Origin: Ferruginibacter sp.
GTDB taxonomy: Bacteria > Bacteroidota > Bacteroidia > Chitinophagales > Chitinophagaceae
Direction: 5' to 3'
Length of the DNA stretch: 64,000 bases
Assembly (NCBI GenBank): GCA_013141115.1
Contig: JABFRP010000005.1
Location: 310,001-374,000 of the forward strand
Shown here: piece by piece, positions 45,377 to 53,837 of the stretch
Layout: every line of letters starts with the position of its first letter
Numbering within the stretch: position 1 is the stretch's first letter
Made by a program: the position numbers and the translations under genes
Notes under the pieces: generated by a model
Told to the model about the DNA's origin: nothing
The model's input: the letters and a program-made list of their open reading frames with translations, nothing else
Database searches by the model: none

Positions 45377-46696
45377 ATGAAAATAATGAAATTTGGCGGC
45401 ACCAGTGTTGGTAAGCCGGAAAGAATGCACCAGGTATCGCAACTGATAACTGCTGACGACGAAAGTAAAATTGTAGTGTTATCAGCTTTAAGTGGTACAA
45501 CCAACAACCTGGTAGAAATAAGTAACACTATGGCTACCGGTAATAAATCGGAAGCCAAACAGTTAATTGAAAAATTAGAAAACCATTACAAGGATTTTAT
45601 AAAACAGCTTTTAAAAACGGATGTTTGTTTAGATGCGGCTGCTAAAGTATTGAATGAGCATTTTGAGTTCCTGTACATCATCTTAAGAATTTCTTTCAGC
45701 GAATCGTTGAATAAAGATATTCTTGCCCAGGGCGAGTTATTAAGTACCAAATTATTTTCTATTTATTTAACTGAAAATAAAATTGACCATGCCTTATTGC
45801 CTGCGCTGGAGTTTATGACCATTGATGGTTACGACGAACCGCAGATTGGTGCTATTAAAGTAAAACTGGCGCAACTGCTTAAACAAAATAGTGATAAAAA
45901 AATCTTTATCACTCAGGGCTATATTTGCCGTAATGCAAAAGGCGAGGTGGACAATTTAAAAAGAGGCGGTAGCGATTACAGTGCTTCTTTAATTGCAGCC
46001 GCTATTAACGCCAGTGTTTGCGAAATTTGGACAGACATTGACGGCATGCACAATAACGACCCCAGAATTGTAAATAAAACCTTTGCCATTGAGCAATTGA
46101 GTTTTGAAGAGGCCGCCGAGTTGGCTTATTTTGGTGCAAAAATTTTACATCCGGCCAGTATCTGGCCTGCACAATATTATAATGTGCCTGTAAAATTATT
46201 AAACACCATGGAGCCATCTGCAAAAGGTACTTTAATTGCAGAGAAGGCCGGAAGCGTAGGTGTAAAAGCCGTGGCAGCAAAGGATGGCATTACTGCTATA
46301 CGTGTAAAAAGCAGTCGTATGCTTTTAGCTTATGGTTTTTTACGCAAGGTTTTTGAAGTGTTTGAAAAATACCGTACTTCTATTGATATGATCACCACAT
46401 CAGAAGTAGCCGTATCTGTTACTATTGACAATGATGTAAACCTTCCCGATATTATTAAGGAGTTGGAACCATTTGGCACGGTGGAAATTGACACCAACCA
46501 TACCATTGTAAGTATTGTAGGTAACGAAATTGCTGAAACAAAAGATGTGATGAAAAAATTATTTGATGCCATTGAACCTATTCCGGTGCGTATGGTAAGC
46601 TATGGCGGCAGTAAGCATAATGTTTCGTTATTGATTGACCGTAGTTATAAGGATCAAACGCTGCAACTGTTGAACACAGGGCTTTTTGGGCTGTAA
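45377..46696 (+). CDS. Aspartate kinase
   Basis: Aspartate kinase phosphorylates aspartate at the head of the lysine, threonine and methionine pathway. The 439 residues have K-F-G-G-T-S at the N-terminus (5-10), L-K-R-G-G-S-D-Y-S-A-S in the middle, and two ACT domains after about residue 290 (I-R-V-K-S-S and V-S-I-V-G-N-E), which usually carry feedback inhibition by lysine or threonine. No homoserine dehydrogenase domain is fused. I use the ATG at 45377, preceded by a G-run that could pair with 16S rRNA. Confidence 0.96.
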   Translation: MKIMKFGGTSVGKPERMHQVSQLITADDESKIVVLSALSGTTNNLVEISNTMATGNKSEAKQLIEKLENHYKDFIKQLLKTDVCLDAAAKVLNEHFEFLYIILRISFSESLNKDILAQGELLSTKLFSIYLTENKIDHALLPALEFMTIDGYDEPQIGAIKVKLAQLLKQNSDKKIFITQGYICRNAKGEVDNLKRGGSDYSASLIAAAINASVCEIWTDIDGMHNNDPRIVNKTFAIEQLSFEEAAELAYFGAKILHPASIWPAQYYNVPVKLLNTMEPSAKGTLIAEKAGSVGVKAVAAKDGITAIRVKSSRMLLAYGFLRKVFEVFEKYRTSIDMITTSEVAVSVTIDNDVNLPDIIKELEPFGTVEIDTNHTIVSIVGNEIAETKDVMKKLFDAIEPIPVRMVSYGGSKHNVSLLIDRSYKDQTLQLLNTGLFGL

Positions 46697-46721
46697 TAAA
46701 AGATTTAAAAAATAAGAAGAT

Positions 46722-46765
46722 GGGGAATAATTTTGCGGCTCTGCCGTAAGGTTATTCCCTTTTTA
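46722..46765 (+). terminator. Intrinsic terminator after aspartate kinase
   Basis: GGGAATAA (46723-46730) pairs with TTATTCCC (46752-46759), an inner CGGC/GCCG stem extends it, and a T-run follows. Confidence 0.85.
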
Positions 46766-46827
46766 AATTTTATTTATGCTGTAGCACAATAAAATAGTTT
46801 GGCTAATTAACAATTCGTTTACAACAT

Positions 46828-46920
46828 TTTGTACTGTTTGAGCGTCTTATGTTTGGTTTTTCATAGGATATTGGATTTTAAACGGGGCTGTATTTTTATA
46901 CCGGCCCTTATTTTTTTATA
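46828..46920 (+). ncRNA. Candidate small RNA: promoter box plus terminator, no ORF
   Basis: In a gene-free stretch, TTTG (46828-46831) and TATGTTTG (46848-46855) form a promoter-like pair, though the spacing of 16 bp is short. About 25 bp downstream comes a hairpin (GGGGCTGTAT with ATACCGGCCC, two mismatches) followed by TTATTTTTTTATA. A transcript of about 60 nt would result. No reading frame of note lies in it. The call is speculative. Confidence 0.3.
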
Positions 46921-47244
46921 CTCATCCCAATTAACTAAAGCTATTTGAAAATATTTTGATGCCAGCATTTGAATATGGTTATTGATAAGCCAAAAATTTC
47001 CGGCAGTTTACTTTAGTGCTTGTCCGTTTGAATAAAATTTGAATGCTACCTAAACATTATATTGCCTGAAATTAACCATCAGCCTTTGTGCAAAGACTAT
47101 TAAACCTTGCATTAATAAAAATATCGGATTTTTTTTTGTTAAGAAACGGTGTGTTTAATATTGTTAATCTTATTCGTTGTTGATTAAAAAAAACAATGGT
47201 GATGAAAAGAGCAGGGATGGAGCATCATCACTTAGAAGGCGTCT
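46921..47244. other. Gene-free AT-rich spacer
   Basis: I see no convincing gene, repeat or structured element here. Reading frames are short and broken on both strands, and there is a T-run near 47130. Confidence 0.5.
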
Positions 47245-48363
47245 TTATTTCGTTATTTCAATAAATTCAATATTGCCCCAAAGATTTTGTAACTGAAGAA
47301 ATTGCTTTGCGTCATTTTTTAATTCAGGTTCCAGTGTAAAGGTTATTTTAAGCAGCTTTATAGCTTCATTCGTTTTATTTTGAAGGTTTTTAATAATCGC
47401 CATTTGATAGTAGTTCCAGGAAAACTCCTGCAGTTGGTTTAACTGCTCGTATACGTTTATAGCTTCGTCATATTTACCCATTCCTTTTAAATAAAGCCCT
47501 TTGCAATATTCTAATTGGTATTTTGCTTTATCTGTAAGAATAATTTTGAATGTTTCAAATTCATTCAAAGCTTTGTCTTCCGGAAGTTTATGAAATATAT
47601 CAAGCAATAGTTGAATAGCGATGTTTTCACTATGATGATTGGCAAATAATATTTTTACAGATTTTAAAGCACTTTCGATGTTATTCTCTTTTAAATAAAA
47701 TTGAATAATATAAATTAAAGCATTCGGATGGCCAGGGTCATTTTGTAAAATAGATTTGACTGTATTTATAAATTCAATTTCATTGGATTCATTCATCATT
47801 TCAAAAAGTAAATCCATTTTATTCTCTAAGATCAGCACATGATTCGGCTTAATTTCTAATGCTTTATTGTAAAACTGCAATGCCTTTTCATTGTCACCCC
47901 TCTTCAAAAATAAGGTTCCTTTATTAGCGTAAGCTAAAGTAGCCTTGTCGTCAAGTTCAATAGCTTTATCAAACAATTCTAAAGCATTGTCTAAATCACC
48001 TCTGTCCATTTGAAAAGCCCCATAGCCAATATATTTATCAACCTGGTCTTTATCAACTCTTCCTCTTTTATGCTCCGGGTTCGGGTTTATTTTAATTTCA
48101 GTTATTCTACCCGAATCTAATTCTTGTTGAAATTCATTCGCCATTTTTGAATTTAACTGTTTAAGGTTTTCAACAACCACATAACCCTGTTCATTATTAA
48201 GCCCTTGTTTTTCCAGCTCTGCTAATACAGTCTCATAATTTTGACGATGTTCAAAATATTTTACTTGTACAAATGCCAATATTTCATTTTGATATTGGCT
48301 AGAATTGAAAGTAGATTCGTCGATTCCTTTTTTCTTTGGTTTAAAAAAATTAAATAGTCCCAT
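47245..48363 (-). CDS. Tetratricopeptide repeat protein
   Basis: The 372 residues start with a short basic segment (F-K-P-K-K-K-G), a helical part to about 110, and then TPR units, the clearest being Y-I-G-Y-G-A-F-Q-M-D-R-G-D-L-D-N-A-L-E and A-Y-A-N-K-G-T-L-F-L-K-R-G-D-N-E-K-A, with more degenerate ones to the end. There is no signal peptide, so it is probably a cytosolic scaffold. The partner is unknown and the gene stands alone. Confidence 0.85.
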   Translation of the reverse strand: MGLFNFFKPKKKGIDESTFNSSQYQNEILAFVQVKYFEHRQNYETVLAELEKQGLNNEQGYVVVENLKQLNSKMANEFQQELDSGRITEIKINPNPEHKRGRVDKDQVDKYIGYGAFQMDRGDLDNALELFDKAIELDDKATLAYANKGTLFLKRGDNEKALQFYNKALEIKPNHVLILENKMDLLFEMMNESNEIEFINTVKSILQNDPGHPNALIYIIQFYLKENNIESALKSVKILFANHHSENIAIQLLLDIFHKLPEDKALNEFETFKIILTDKAKYQLEYCKGLYLKGMGKYDEAINVYEQLNQLQEFSWNYYQMAIIKNLQNKTNEAIKLLKITFTLEPELKNDAKQFLQLQNLWGNIEFIEITK

Positions 48364-48541
48364 ATGTTTTTACGCAACTTTTTGAGAAACTCATATCTGG
48401 TAATCTATGCAAACTTAAGGAAGACTAATTGCGCTAATGCAATGTAATAAAAATTGCTATATGTATCGATCTGCGCTAACCATTTACTAAATCTCTACTT
48501 AAGTAAAAGTAGCCAGAAGGGAATGTTGCTGAACCAGATAT

Positions 48542-48590
48542 GGCAATTCCGTACGGGAATGCCATAAAAACATAAAGCTGGTATCAAAAA
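48542..48590. repeat. Degenerate dispersed intergenic repeat, copy C, with hairpin
   Basis: GCCAT and ATAAAGCTGG (48561-48582) match the second part of copy A (7048-7071). Just before it GGCAATTCC and GGGAATGCC form an imperfect hairpin (48542-48564). The rest of the 48364-48641 spacer is featureless apart from the queA terminator. Confidence 0.35.
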
Positions 48591-48619
48591 AAACTCCCCA
48601 ATAAAAATATTGAGGAGTT
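48586..48619 (-). terminator. Intrinsic terminator after queA
   Basis: AACTCC.CAATA and TATTG.GGAGTT pair around AAA, and on the minus strand eight T follow. It lies about 25 bp after the queA stop. Confidence 0.88.
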
Positions 48620-48641
48620 GGTAAAAATCATACAGCGGTAA

Positions 48642-49691
48642 TTAGATGATCAGCATCGCATCGCCATAACTGAAAAAACGGTATTTATCTTTAATAGCTT
48701 TTTTATAAGCTTCCATCATTAAATCGTAACCGGCAAATGCACAAGCCATAATTAATAAACTTGTTTTTGGTAAGTGAAAATTGGTTACCAAAGCATCGGC
48801 AATATTGAAATTATAAGGTGGGTGAATAAAATGGTTCGTCCAGCCTTCGGATGGTTTTAATAATTTTTGTGCGGTAAAAGAACTTTCCATAGAGCGCATG
48901 GTGGTAGTACCGATAGAACAAATGCGATGGCCTTTTTCTTTGGCTTTGTTTACAATATCGCAGGCTGTTTGTTCTACCCTGTAATAATCCGCATCCATTT
49001 TATGTTTGCTCAAATCTTCTACTTCAATAGGGCGAAAAGTGCCCAGGCCGGTGTGTAAAGTAGTTTCTGCAAAACGAATACCTTTTATTTCTAAACGTTT
49101 AATTAATTCTTTACTAAAATGCAAACCTGCAGTAGGTGCAGCTACTGCACCTTCATGCTTTGCATACACGGTTTGATAACGTTCTTTATCTTCTTCATCG
49201 GGCTTGCGTTTAATGTATTTTGGCAATGGGGTCTCGCCTAAAATTTCCAGCATACCACGAAATTCTTCATCGGTGCCATCCCATAAAAAACGGATGGTAC
49301 GGCCACGGCTGGTAGTGTTATCAATAACTTCTGCCACCAGTTCATCACTTTCTCCAAAATATAATTTATTACCCACACGAATTTTACGGGCAGGGTCAAC
49401 AATAACATCCCACAGTTTATTGGGCTTGTTCAGTTCTCTTAATAAAAACACTTCAATTTTAGCACCTGTTTTTTCTTTACGGCCATACATACGTGCAGGA
49501 AAAACCTTGGTATTGTTTACCACAAAAACATCTTTATCATCAAAATAATCGATGATCTCTTTAAAGTGTTTGTTTTCGATTGTGCCGGTTTTACGGTCAA
49601 TCACCATCATACGGCTGTCTTCACGCTTTTTGGTGGGGTTTTGGGCAATTAAGTTTAATGGAAGGTCGAAACGGAATTGAGATAATTTCAT
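48642..49691 (-). CDS. queA: tRNA preQ1 ribosyltransferase-isomerase QueA
   Basis: QueA transfers and rearranges the ribose of S-adenosylmethionine onto preQ1 in tRNA, giving epoxyqueuosine, which QueG then reduces. The 349 residues show the typical N-terminus (F-D-L-P-L-N-L-I-A-Q-N-P), D-S-R-M-M-V, the A-A-P-T-A-G-L-H-F segment and T-T-L-H-T-G-L-G-T-F. A full promoter (49793-49825) precedes it, and its leader of about 95 nt holds a folded RNA element (49716-49780), suggesting control by a ligand. Confidence 0.98.
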   Translation of the reverse strand: MKLSQFRFDLPLNLIAQNPTKKREDSRMMVIDRKTGTIENKHFKEIIDYFDDKDVFVVNNTKVFPARMYGRKEKTGAKIEVFLLRELNKPNKLWDVIVDPARKIRVGNKLYFGESDELVAEVIDNTTSRGRTIRFLWDGTDEEFRGMLEILGETPLPKYIKRKPDEEDKERYQTVYAKHEGAVAAPTAGLHFSKELIKRLEIKGIRFAETTLHTGLGTFRPIEVEDLSKHKMDADYYRVEQTACDIVNKAKEKGHRICSIGTTTMRSMESSFTAQKLLKPSEGWTNHFIHPPYNFNIADALVTNFHLPKTSLLIMACAFAGYDLMMEAYKKAIKDKYRFFSYGDAMLII

Positions 49692-49787
49692 GTAATCTAT
49701 AATTTTAAAAGGTTACATGCCGTGTACTGAGAAGCTTTTAAGACTAGCCTTTCAGGAGGCACTTATCATGTTACGGCATGATTTTGA
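49692..49787 (-). ncRNA. Structured 5' leader of queA, candidate riboswitch
   Basis: The leader lies between the predicted start of transcription (about 49787) and the queA ATG. A perfect 8-bp closing stem joins CATGCCGT (49716-49723) and ACGGCATG (49773-49780). On the sense strand an inner hairpin has UAAG/CUUA and GCCU/AGGC stems with the loop CCUGAA. CUGA of that loop can pair with UCAG 3' of the hairpin, which would give a pseudoknot. I do not recognise it as a known preQ1 or SAM riboswitch class. The fold is by eye. Confidence 0.55.
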
Positions 49788-49792
49788 AGGCG

Positions 49793-49825
49793 CAAAGATA
49801 AGGCTTTTCAAGCAGCTATTTACAA
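49793..49825 (-). promoter_or_regulatory. Promoter of queA
   Basis: On the minus strand TTG (49825-49823), 22 bp, then TATCTTTG (49800-49793), a full -7 match with acceptable spacing. Transcription would start near 49787. Confidence 0.65.
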
Positions 49826-49970
49826 CTGTATTGAAAAATGTTGATTACCTGGGAATAATAAGAAATTATACTATTGTTACCGGCTTGCCAATAATTATTG
49901 GTATAGTTATGGAAACGGGTAGCTATATGATCTTTTAATTATCTTTAATTAAAATAACGGCAACCATAAA

Positions 49971-52900
49971 ATGAAATTACTAACTACCCTGATACTACTT
50001 GCATTTTCCATATTTACAGCCAACGGGCAACAACCCAAAAAACCAGAAAAAAAATACCAGAGCCTTTTATGGGAGATCAGTGGTAATGGTTTAACCCGGC
50101 CCAGTTATCTTTTTGGCACCATGCATGTAAGCAATAAGCTGGCTTTTCATTTAGCCGATTCTTTTTACAGCGCCATAAGAAGTGCCGATGTGGTGGCATT
50201 AGAAACCAACCCGGCCAACTGGCAGGATGATTATAGCAAACCTAATATTTTTGATAGAAACTCTTTTAGTGATGGAGGAGACTATGCCTACAAATTGCTC
50301 GACATACCCAACGATTATATCCGCAAAAATACTTTTGCGCTAAATAAATACGAGAGTAAAATTAAATTGGCTATGGCCACCGAGCCTGCCATGATAAATG
50401 GAATGCTGTACCGCACTTATAACCAGGTGGCCGATTTTGAAGAAGATACTTACCTGGATATGTACATTTTTCAAACAGGCAGCAAGCTGGGGAAAAAATT
50501 AGCCGGTGTGGAAAATTTTGAAGAGAGCCAAAAGTTAGTGGCCGAGGCCTATAAAGATGCCGCCAAAGAAAAACGCAGCAAAAAAAATGATGTTGATTAC
50601 AGCTACGACGATTATGTAAAAAGCCCTTACTCCATAGAAGATGCCTACCGCAAAGGCGATTTGGATATGCTGGATAGTCTGGAAATGAAACAGTTTAACA
50701 GCAAAGCTTTTTTAGAAAAATTTTTATATAAACGTAACGAGATACAGGCCGAATCTATCGACTCTATTATAAAAAGTAAAACGAGTTTGTTTGTAGGTGT
50801 GGGCTGTGCTCATTTACCCGGCAAGCGTGGTGTAATTGAAATGCTGCGAAGCAAAGGCTATAAATTAAGGCCGGTAAAAATGGGAGAGCGGGATAGCCAG
50901 CAAAAAGAGGTGATTGATAAATTACGGGTGCCGGTAAGTTTTAAAAAAATACAATCAGAAGATGATATTTTTTCTGTGGAAATACCCGGTGAAAAATTTT
51001 ATAGCTTTAGCAAGTTTGGAGATTTAAACATTAAGCAATACGCCGATATGGGCAACGGCGCTTATTATGTGGTAAGCCGTATTAAAACTAATGGTCTGTT
51101 ATTAGGAGATAATGAAAATATTGTGTACAAAAAAATCGACAGCCTGTTGTATGAAAATATTCCCGGTAAAATTTTGAAGAAAACTGCCATTACTAAAAAT
51201 GGCTACAAAGGTTTTGATGTTACCAACAGAACCAGGCGGGGAGATATACAACGCTACAACATAATTGTAACGCCTTTTGAAATTTTGTTTTTTAAGATCA
51301 GTGGTATTGGTGATTATATTACCGAAGGTGGTGAAGCTAACCGTTTTTTTAGTTCGATAAATATAGCCGCACCCAAAGCAGAAAGCTGGATAAACTATTC
51401 GCCTGCTACCGGAGGCTTTGCCATTAAATTGCCGCATACTCCATTGTTACAAAAAGATTTTAACAGCAACAGGCTGGAATATACTGCAACAGATAAAAAA
51501 GAAAATATTACCTATACTTTAATGAAAACCAACCTGCATAATTATGGTTTTATTGAAGAAGATACTTTTGATTTGAATTTGATGGAAGAAAGTTATGCTG
51601 CAAGTGATATTATTGAAAAACAGGTAAGCCGGCAGCAGAGTAAATGGCAGGGCTATTCAACTTTAGATTGTAAATACAAACATAAAGATGGCAGCTTTAG
51701 CACTGTACGTTTTTTATTGCAAGGCCCTAATTATTATGCACAGGTGGCACATTACAATACCGACTCAAAAAATATACAGCAATATTTTGAGTCATTTAAA
51801 ATAGTGCCGTTTATTTATCCTGAAGTAAAATTACGGGTAGATACTGCCATGCGTTTTACGGTGCAATCGCCATTATACCCGGAAAATAAAAAGCAAAATG
51901 ATATTATGGAATCCTTACGCAATATGATGGATGAGTATAGCGATGAGGAAGAAAGCAATGTGCCCGAGTTTGGCGTAAAGCTGGTAGGTAATGATACCAT
52001 TGGCGAAAAAATATTTGTGACCTGGGCAAAATCTCCTGCTAATACTTATATTAAAGACTCGACAAAAATTTTCAATAATATAGATTACGATTTTGCAGGC
52101 TCCGGCAAAAAAGATCAAAGCTATTTGTATTTAAAAAAAGATAGCGGTATTGCGGGCAATGGTATGCGGTATTTATTTCAGCAGGTTACTGATACCAATA
52201 GCAGCCGTACTATTATTTCAAAAGCATTCTATAAATCGGGCAATTATTTTGCATTGGTAGCATTAACAGATACCCTTACACCACAAAGCAGTTTATTAGC
52301 CAATTTTATTAAAACATTTACACCGGCAGATACAGTAAAAGGGGAGTCGCCTTTTGTAAAACGGAATGCAAGTTTTTTTAACGATTATGCCAGTAAAGAC
52401 AGTGCCACACATGCCAAAGCAATGAAGCGCCTTGCTGCAATAGAATTTGATTCGGCCGATGTGCCATTACTTAAAAAAATAATTGATACCCTTAGCTGGA
52501 AAACTAAAGATTACCTGGCACTGAAACAAAATTTTATTGGCCGGCTGGAAGAAACCAAAGACAGCAGCCTGGTGGATTATCTAAAGCAATTGTATGTGGC
52601 GGCAAAAGATACTGCCGATTTACAAAACAGTATTTTGCAAACGTTGATGGGTATGCAAACCAAAACATCTTTTATTGCTTTTAAAGATCTAATTATAAAC
52701 GAACCACCTGTAGTTATCTCAAACAGCAGTTATAATGATTATAACTACAATGATATTGTAAGATCGGTATCAGCGGGCAAACTTTCCAAAGCCTTTGCTA
52801 AATCAAAAAGTAGCTATGGCGATGATAATGGCAACTGGTATTCATTTTACGATACACTATCGCTTGCCAAAGTTATTTTTCCGGATATACTGCAACTGAT

Positions 52901-53837
52901 AAACCTGGATGATTATAAAGGTAATGTAATGGAATTGCTAACTTCTATGGTGGACAGTGGGTATGTAGAAGCCAAAGACTACGAATTATTTTTTGCCAAG
53001 TTTTATGCCGAAGCTAAGCAGGAATTAAAAAAAGAAAAAGCTAATGAAAGCCAAAAGGCAATTGCCAGGGCCGAGAAAGTAAATAAGGCGGATGATGCGG
53101 AAGAAATTGCCGCCTACAACCGCAATAGCGATAATGATTCCGGCAACGAATTACTGCAAAGCTATGCGGTATTATTGTTGCCCTATTGGGATAGAAACCC
53201 GGGAGTTGCTAATTTTTTTGAAGATATTATGAAATTGAAAAATAAGCAGATCAGGTTTAATACAATGCTGCTGCTGTTAAGAAATAAAAAAAGTGTTCCC
53301 GATTCTTTACTGAACTTTTATGCAACATCAGAGGAATACCGTATTAATTTATACAGAAGCTTAAAAAAAGCTAAACTCCTGGATAAATTTCCTGCTAAAT
53401 ATAACAATCAACTCGATCTGGTTAAAAGCGATCTGGCAAATTCATCTTCTTACGAAAAATTTGATACGCTTGCCTTGCTGGAAAAAATACCAGTGGCTTA
53501 TAGTAATAAAAAAGGGGTGGTGTACTTTTTTAAATACAAAAATAAAAAGGAAGAAAAAAAATGGAAAATAGTTTCGTATGGTTTACAGCCTGGTAATGCA
53601 AAAGAGTTTGATGATGATAATGATGATTTTGTAACGGAAAACTCTTATAGTTATGGCAGAAATACCGACGACAGGTTGGATGAAGAAAAACCCGTAAAAG
53701 AGCAACTGCAAAAATTACTTAAAACCATGTTGTATAAGATGCACTCCAGTGCGGCTAAGTTTTATGGTAATGGTTATGATGCTGCAGATAGCGATGTAAT
53801 AACAGAAAGAATTAAAACCAATCGTTATGGAGATTAA
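49971..53837 (+). CDS. Very large exported TraB/GumN-family protein
   Basis: After a signal peptide (cleavage near A-N-G-Q) comes a TraB/GumN domain (about 25-310) with the two family motifs F-G49-T-M-H52 and V-G278-C-A-H281-L-P-G, the putative metal-binding residues of TIKI/TraB proteins. Beyond it lie about 970 further residues: three degenerate units of about 150 residues (ending near R-F-F-S-S-I, Q-Y-F-E-S-F and A-N-F-I-K-T-F), then a helical region of about 480 residues with HEAT-like spacing. Ordinary GumN proteins have about 300 residues. It should act in the periplasm or at the surface; the function is unknown. Its stop overlaps the stop of the convergent ABC gene. Confidence 0.8.
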   Translation: MKLLTTLILLAFSIFTANGQQPKKPEKKYQSLLWEISGNGLTRPSYLFGTMHVSNKLAFHLADSFYSAIRSADVVALETNPANWQDDYSKPNIFDRNSFSDGGDYAYKLLDIPNDYIRKNTFALNKYESKIKLAMATEPAMINGMLYRTYNQVADFEEDTYLDMYIFQTGSKLGKKLAGVENFEESQKLVAEAYKDAAKEKRSKKNDVDYSYDDYVKSPYSIEDAYRKGDLDMLDSLEMKQFNSKAFLEKFLYKRNEIQAESIDSIIKSKTSLFVGVGCAHLPGKRGVIEMLRSKGYKLRPVKMGERDSQQKEVIDKLRVPVSFKKIQSEDDIFSVEIPGEKFYSFSKFGDLNIKQYADMGNGAYYVVSRIKTNGLLLGDNENIVYKKIDSLLYENIPGKILKKTAITKNGYKGFDVTNRTRRGDIQRYNIIVTPFEILFFKISGIGDYITEGGEANRFFSSINIAAPKAESWINYSPATGGFAIKLPHTPLLQKDFNSNRLEYTATDKKENITYTLMKTNLHNYGFIEEDTFDLNLMEESYAASDIIEKQVSRQQSKWQGYSTLDCKYKHKDGSFSTVRFLLQGPNYYAQVAHYNTDSKNIQQYFESFKIVPFIYPEVKLRVDTAMRFTVQSPLYPENKKQNDIMESLRNMMDEYSDEEESNVPEFGVKLVGNDTIGEKIFVTWAKSPANTYIKDSTKIFNNIDYDFAGSGKKDQSYLYLKKDSGIAGNGMRYLFQQVTDTNSSRTIISKAFYKSGNYFALVALTDTLTPQSSLLANFIKTFTPADTVKGESPFVKRNASFFNDYASKDSATHAKAMKRLAAIEFDSADVPLLKKIIDTLSWKTKDYLALKQNFIGRLEETKDSSLVDYLKQLYVAAKDTADLQNSILQTLMGMQTKTSFIAFKDLIINEPPVVISNSSYNDYNYNDIVRSVSAGKLSKAFAKSKSSYGDDNGNWYSFYDTLSLAKVIFPDILQLINLDDYKGNVMELLTSMVDSGYVEAKDYELFFAKFYAEAKQELKKEKANESQKAIARAEKVNKADDAEEIAAYNRNSDNDSGNELLQSYAVLLLPYWDRNPGVANFFEDIMKLKNKQIRFNTMLLLLRNKKSVPDSLLNFYATSEEYRINLYRSLKKAKLLDKFPAKYNNQLDLVKSDLANSSSYEKFDTLALLEKIPVAYSNKKGVVYFFKYKNKKEEKKWKIVSYGLQPGNAKEFDDDNDDFVTENSYSYGRNTDDRLDEEKPVKEQLQKLLKTMLYKMHSSAAKFYGNGYDAADSDVITERIKTNRYGD

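Noticed and set aside
49716..49780. tRNA gene suggested by the 8-bp stem about 65 nt apart
   Set aside because: No T-loop GGTTCGA-type sequence, no D-loop or anticodon arm pattern, and the length is short.
49692..49787. Known TPP riboswitch, suggested by CTGAGA on the plus strand
   Set aside because: The paired GGGGTG and CCTGATC/ATGCCAGCGTAGGGA parts of the TPP class are missing, and the element fits the opposite strand's transcript.
49717..49938. 73-codon plus-strand frame between queA and the TraB/GumN gene
   Set aside because: It overlaps the queA promoter and its structured leader, and has no signal peptide, ribosome-binding site or family resemblance.
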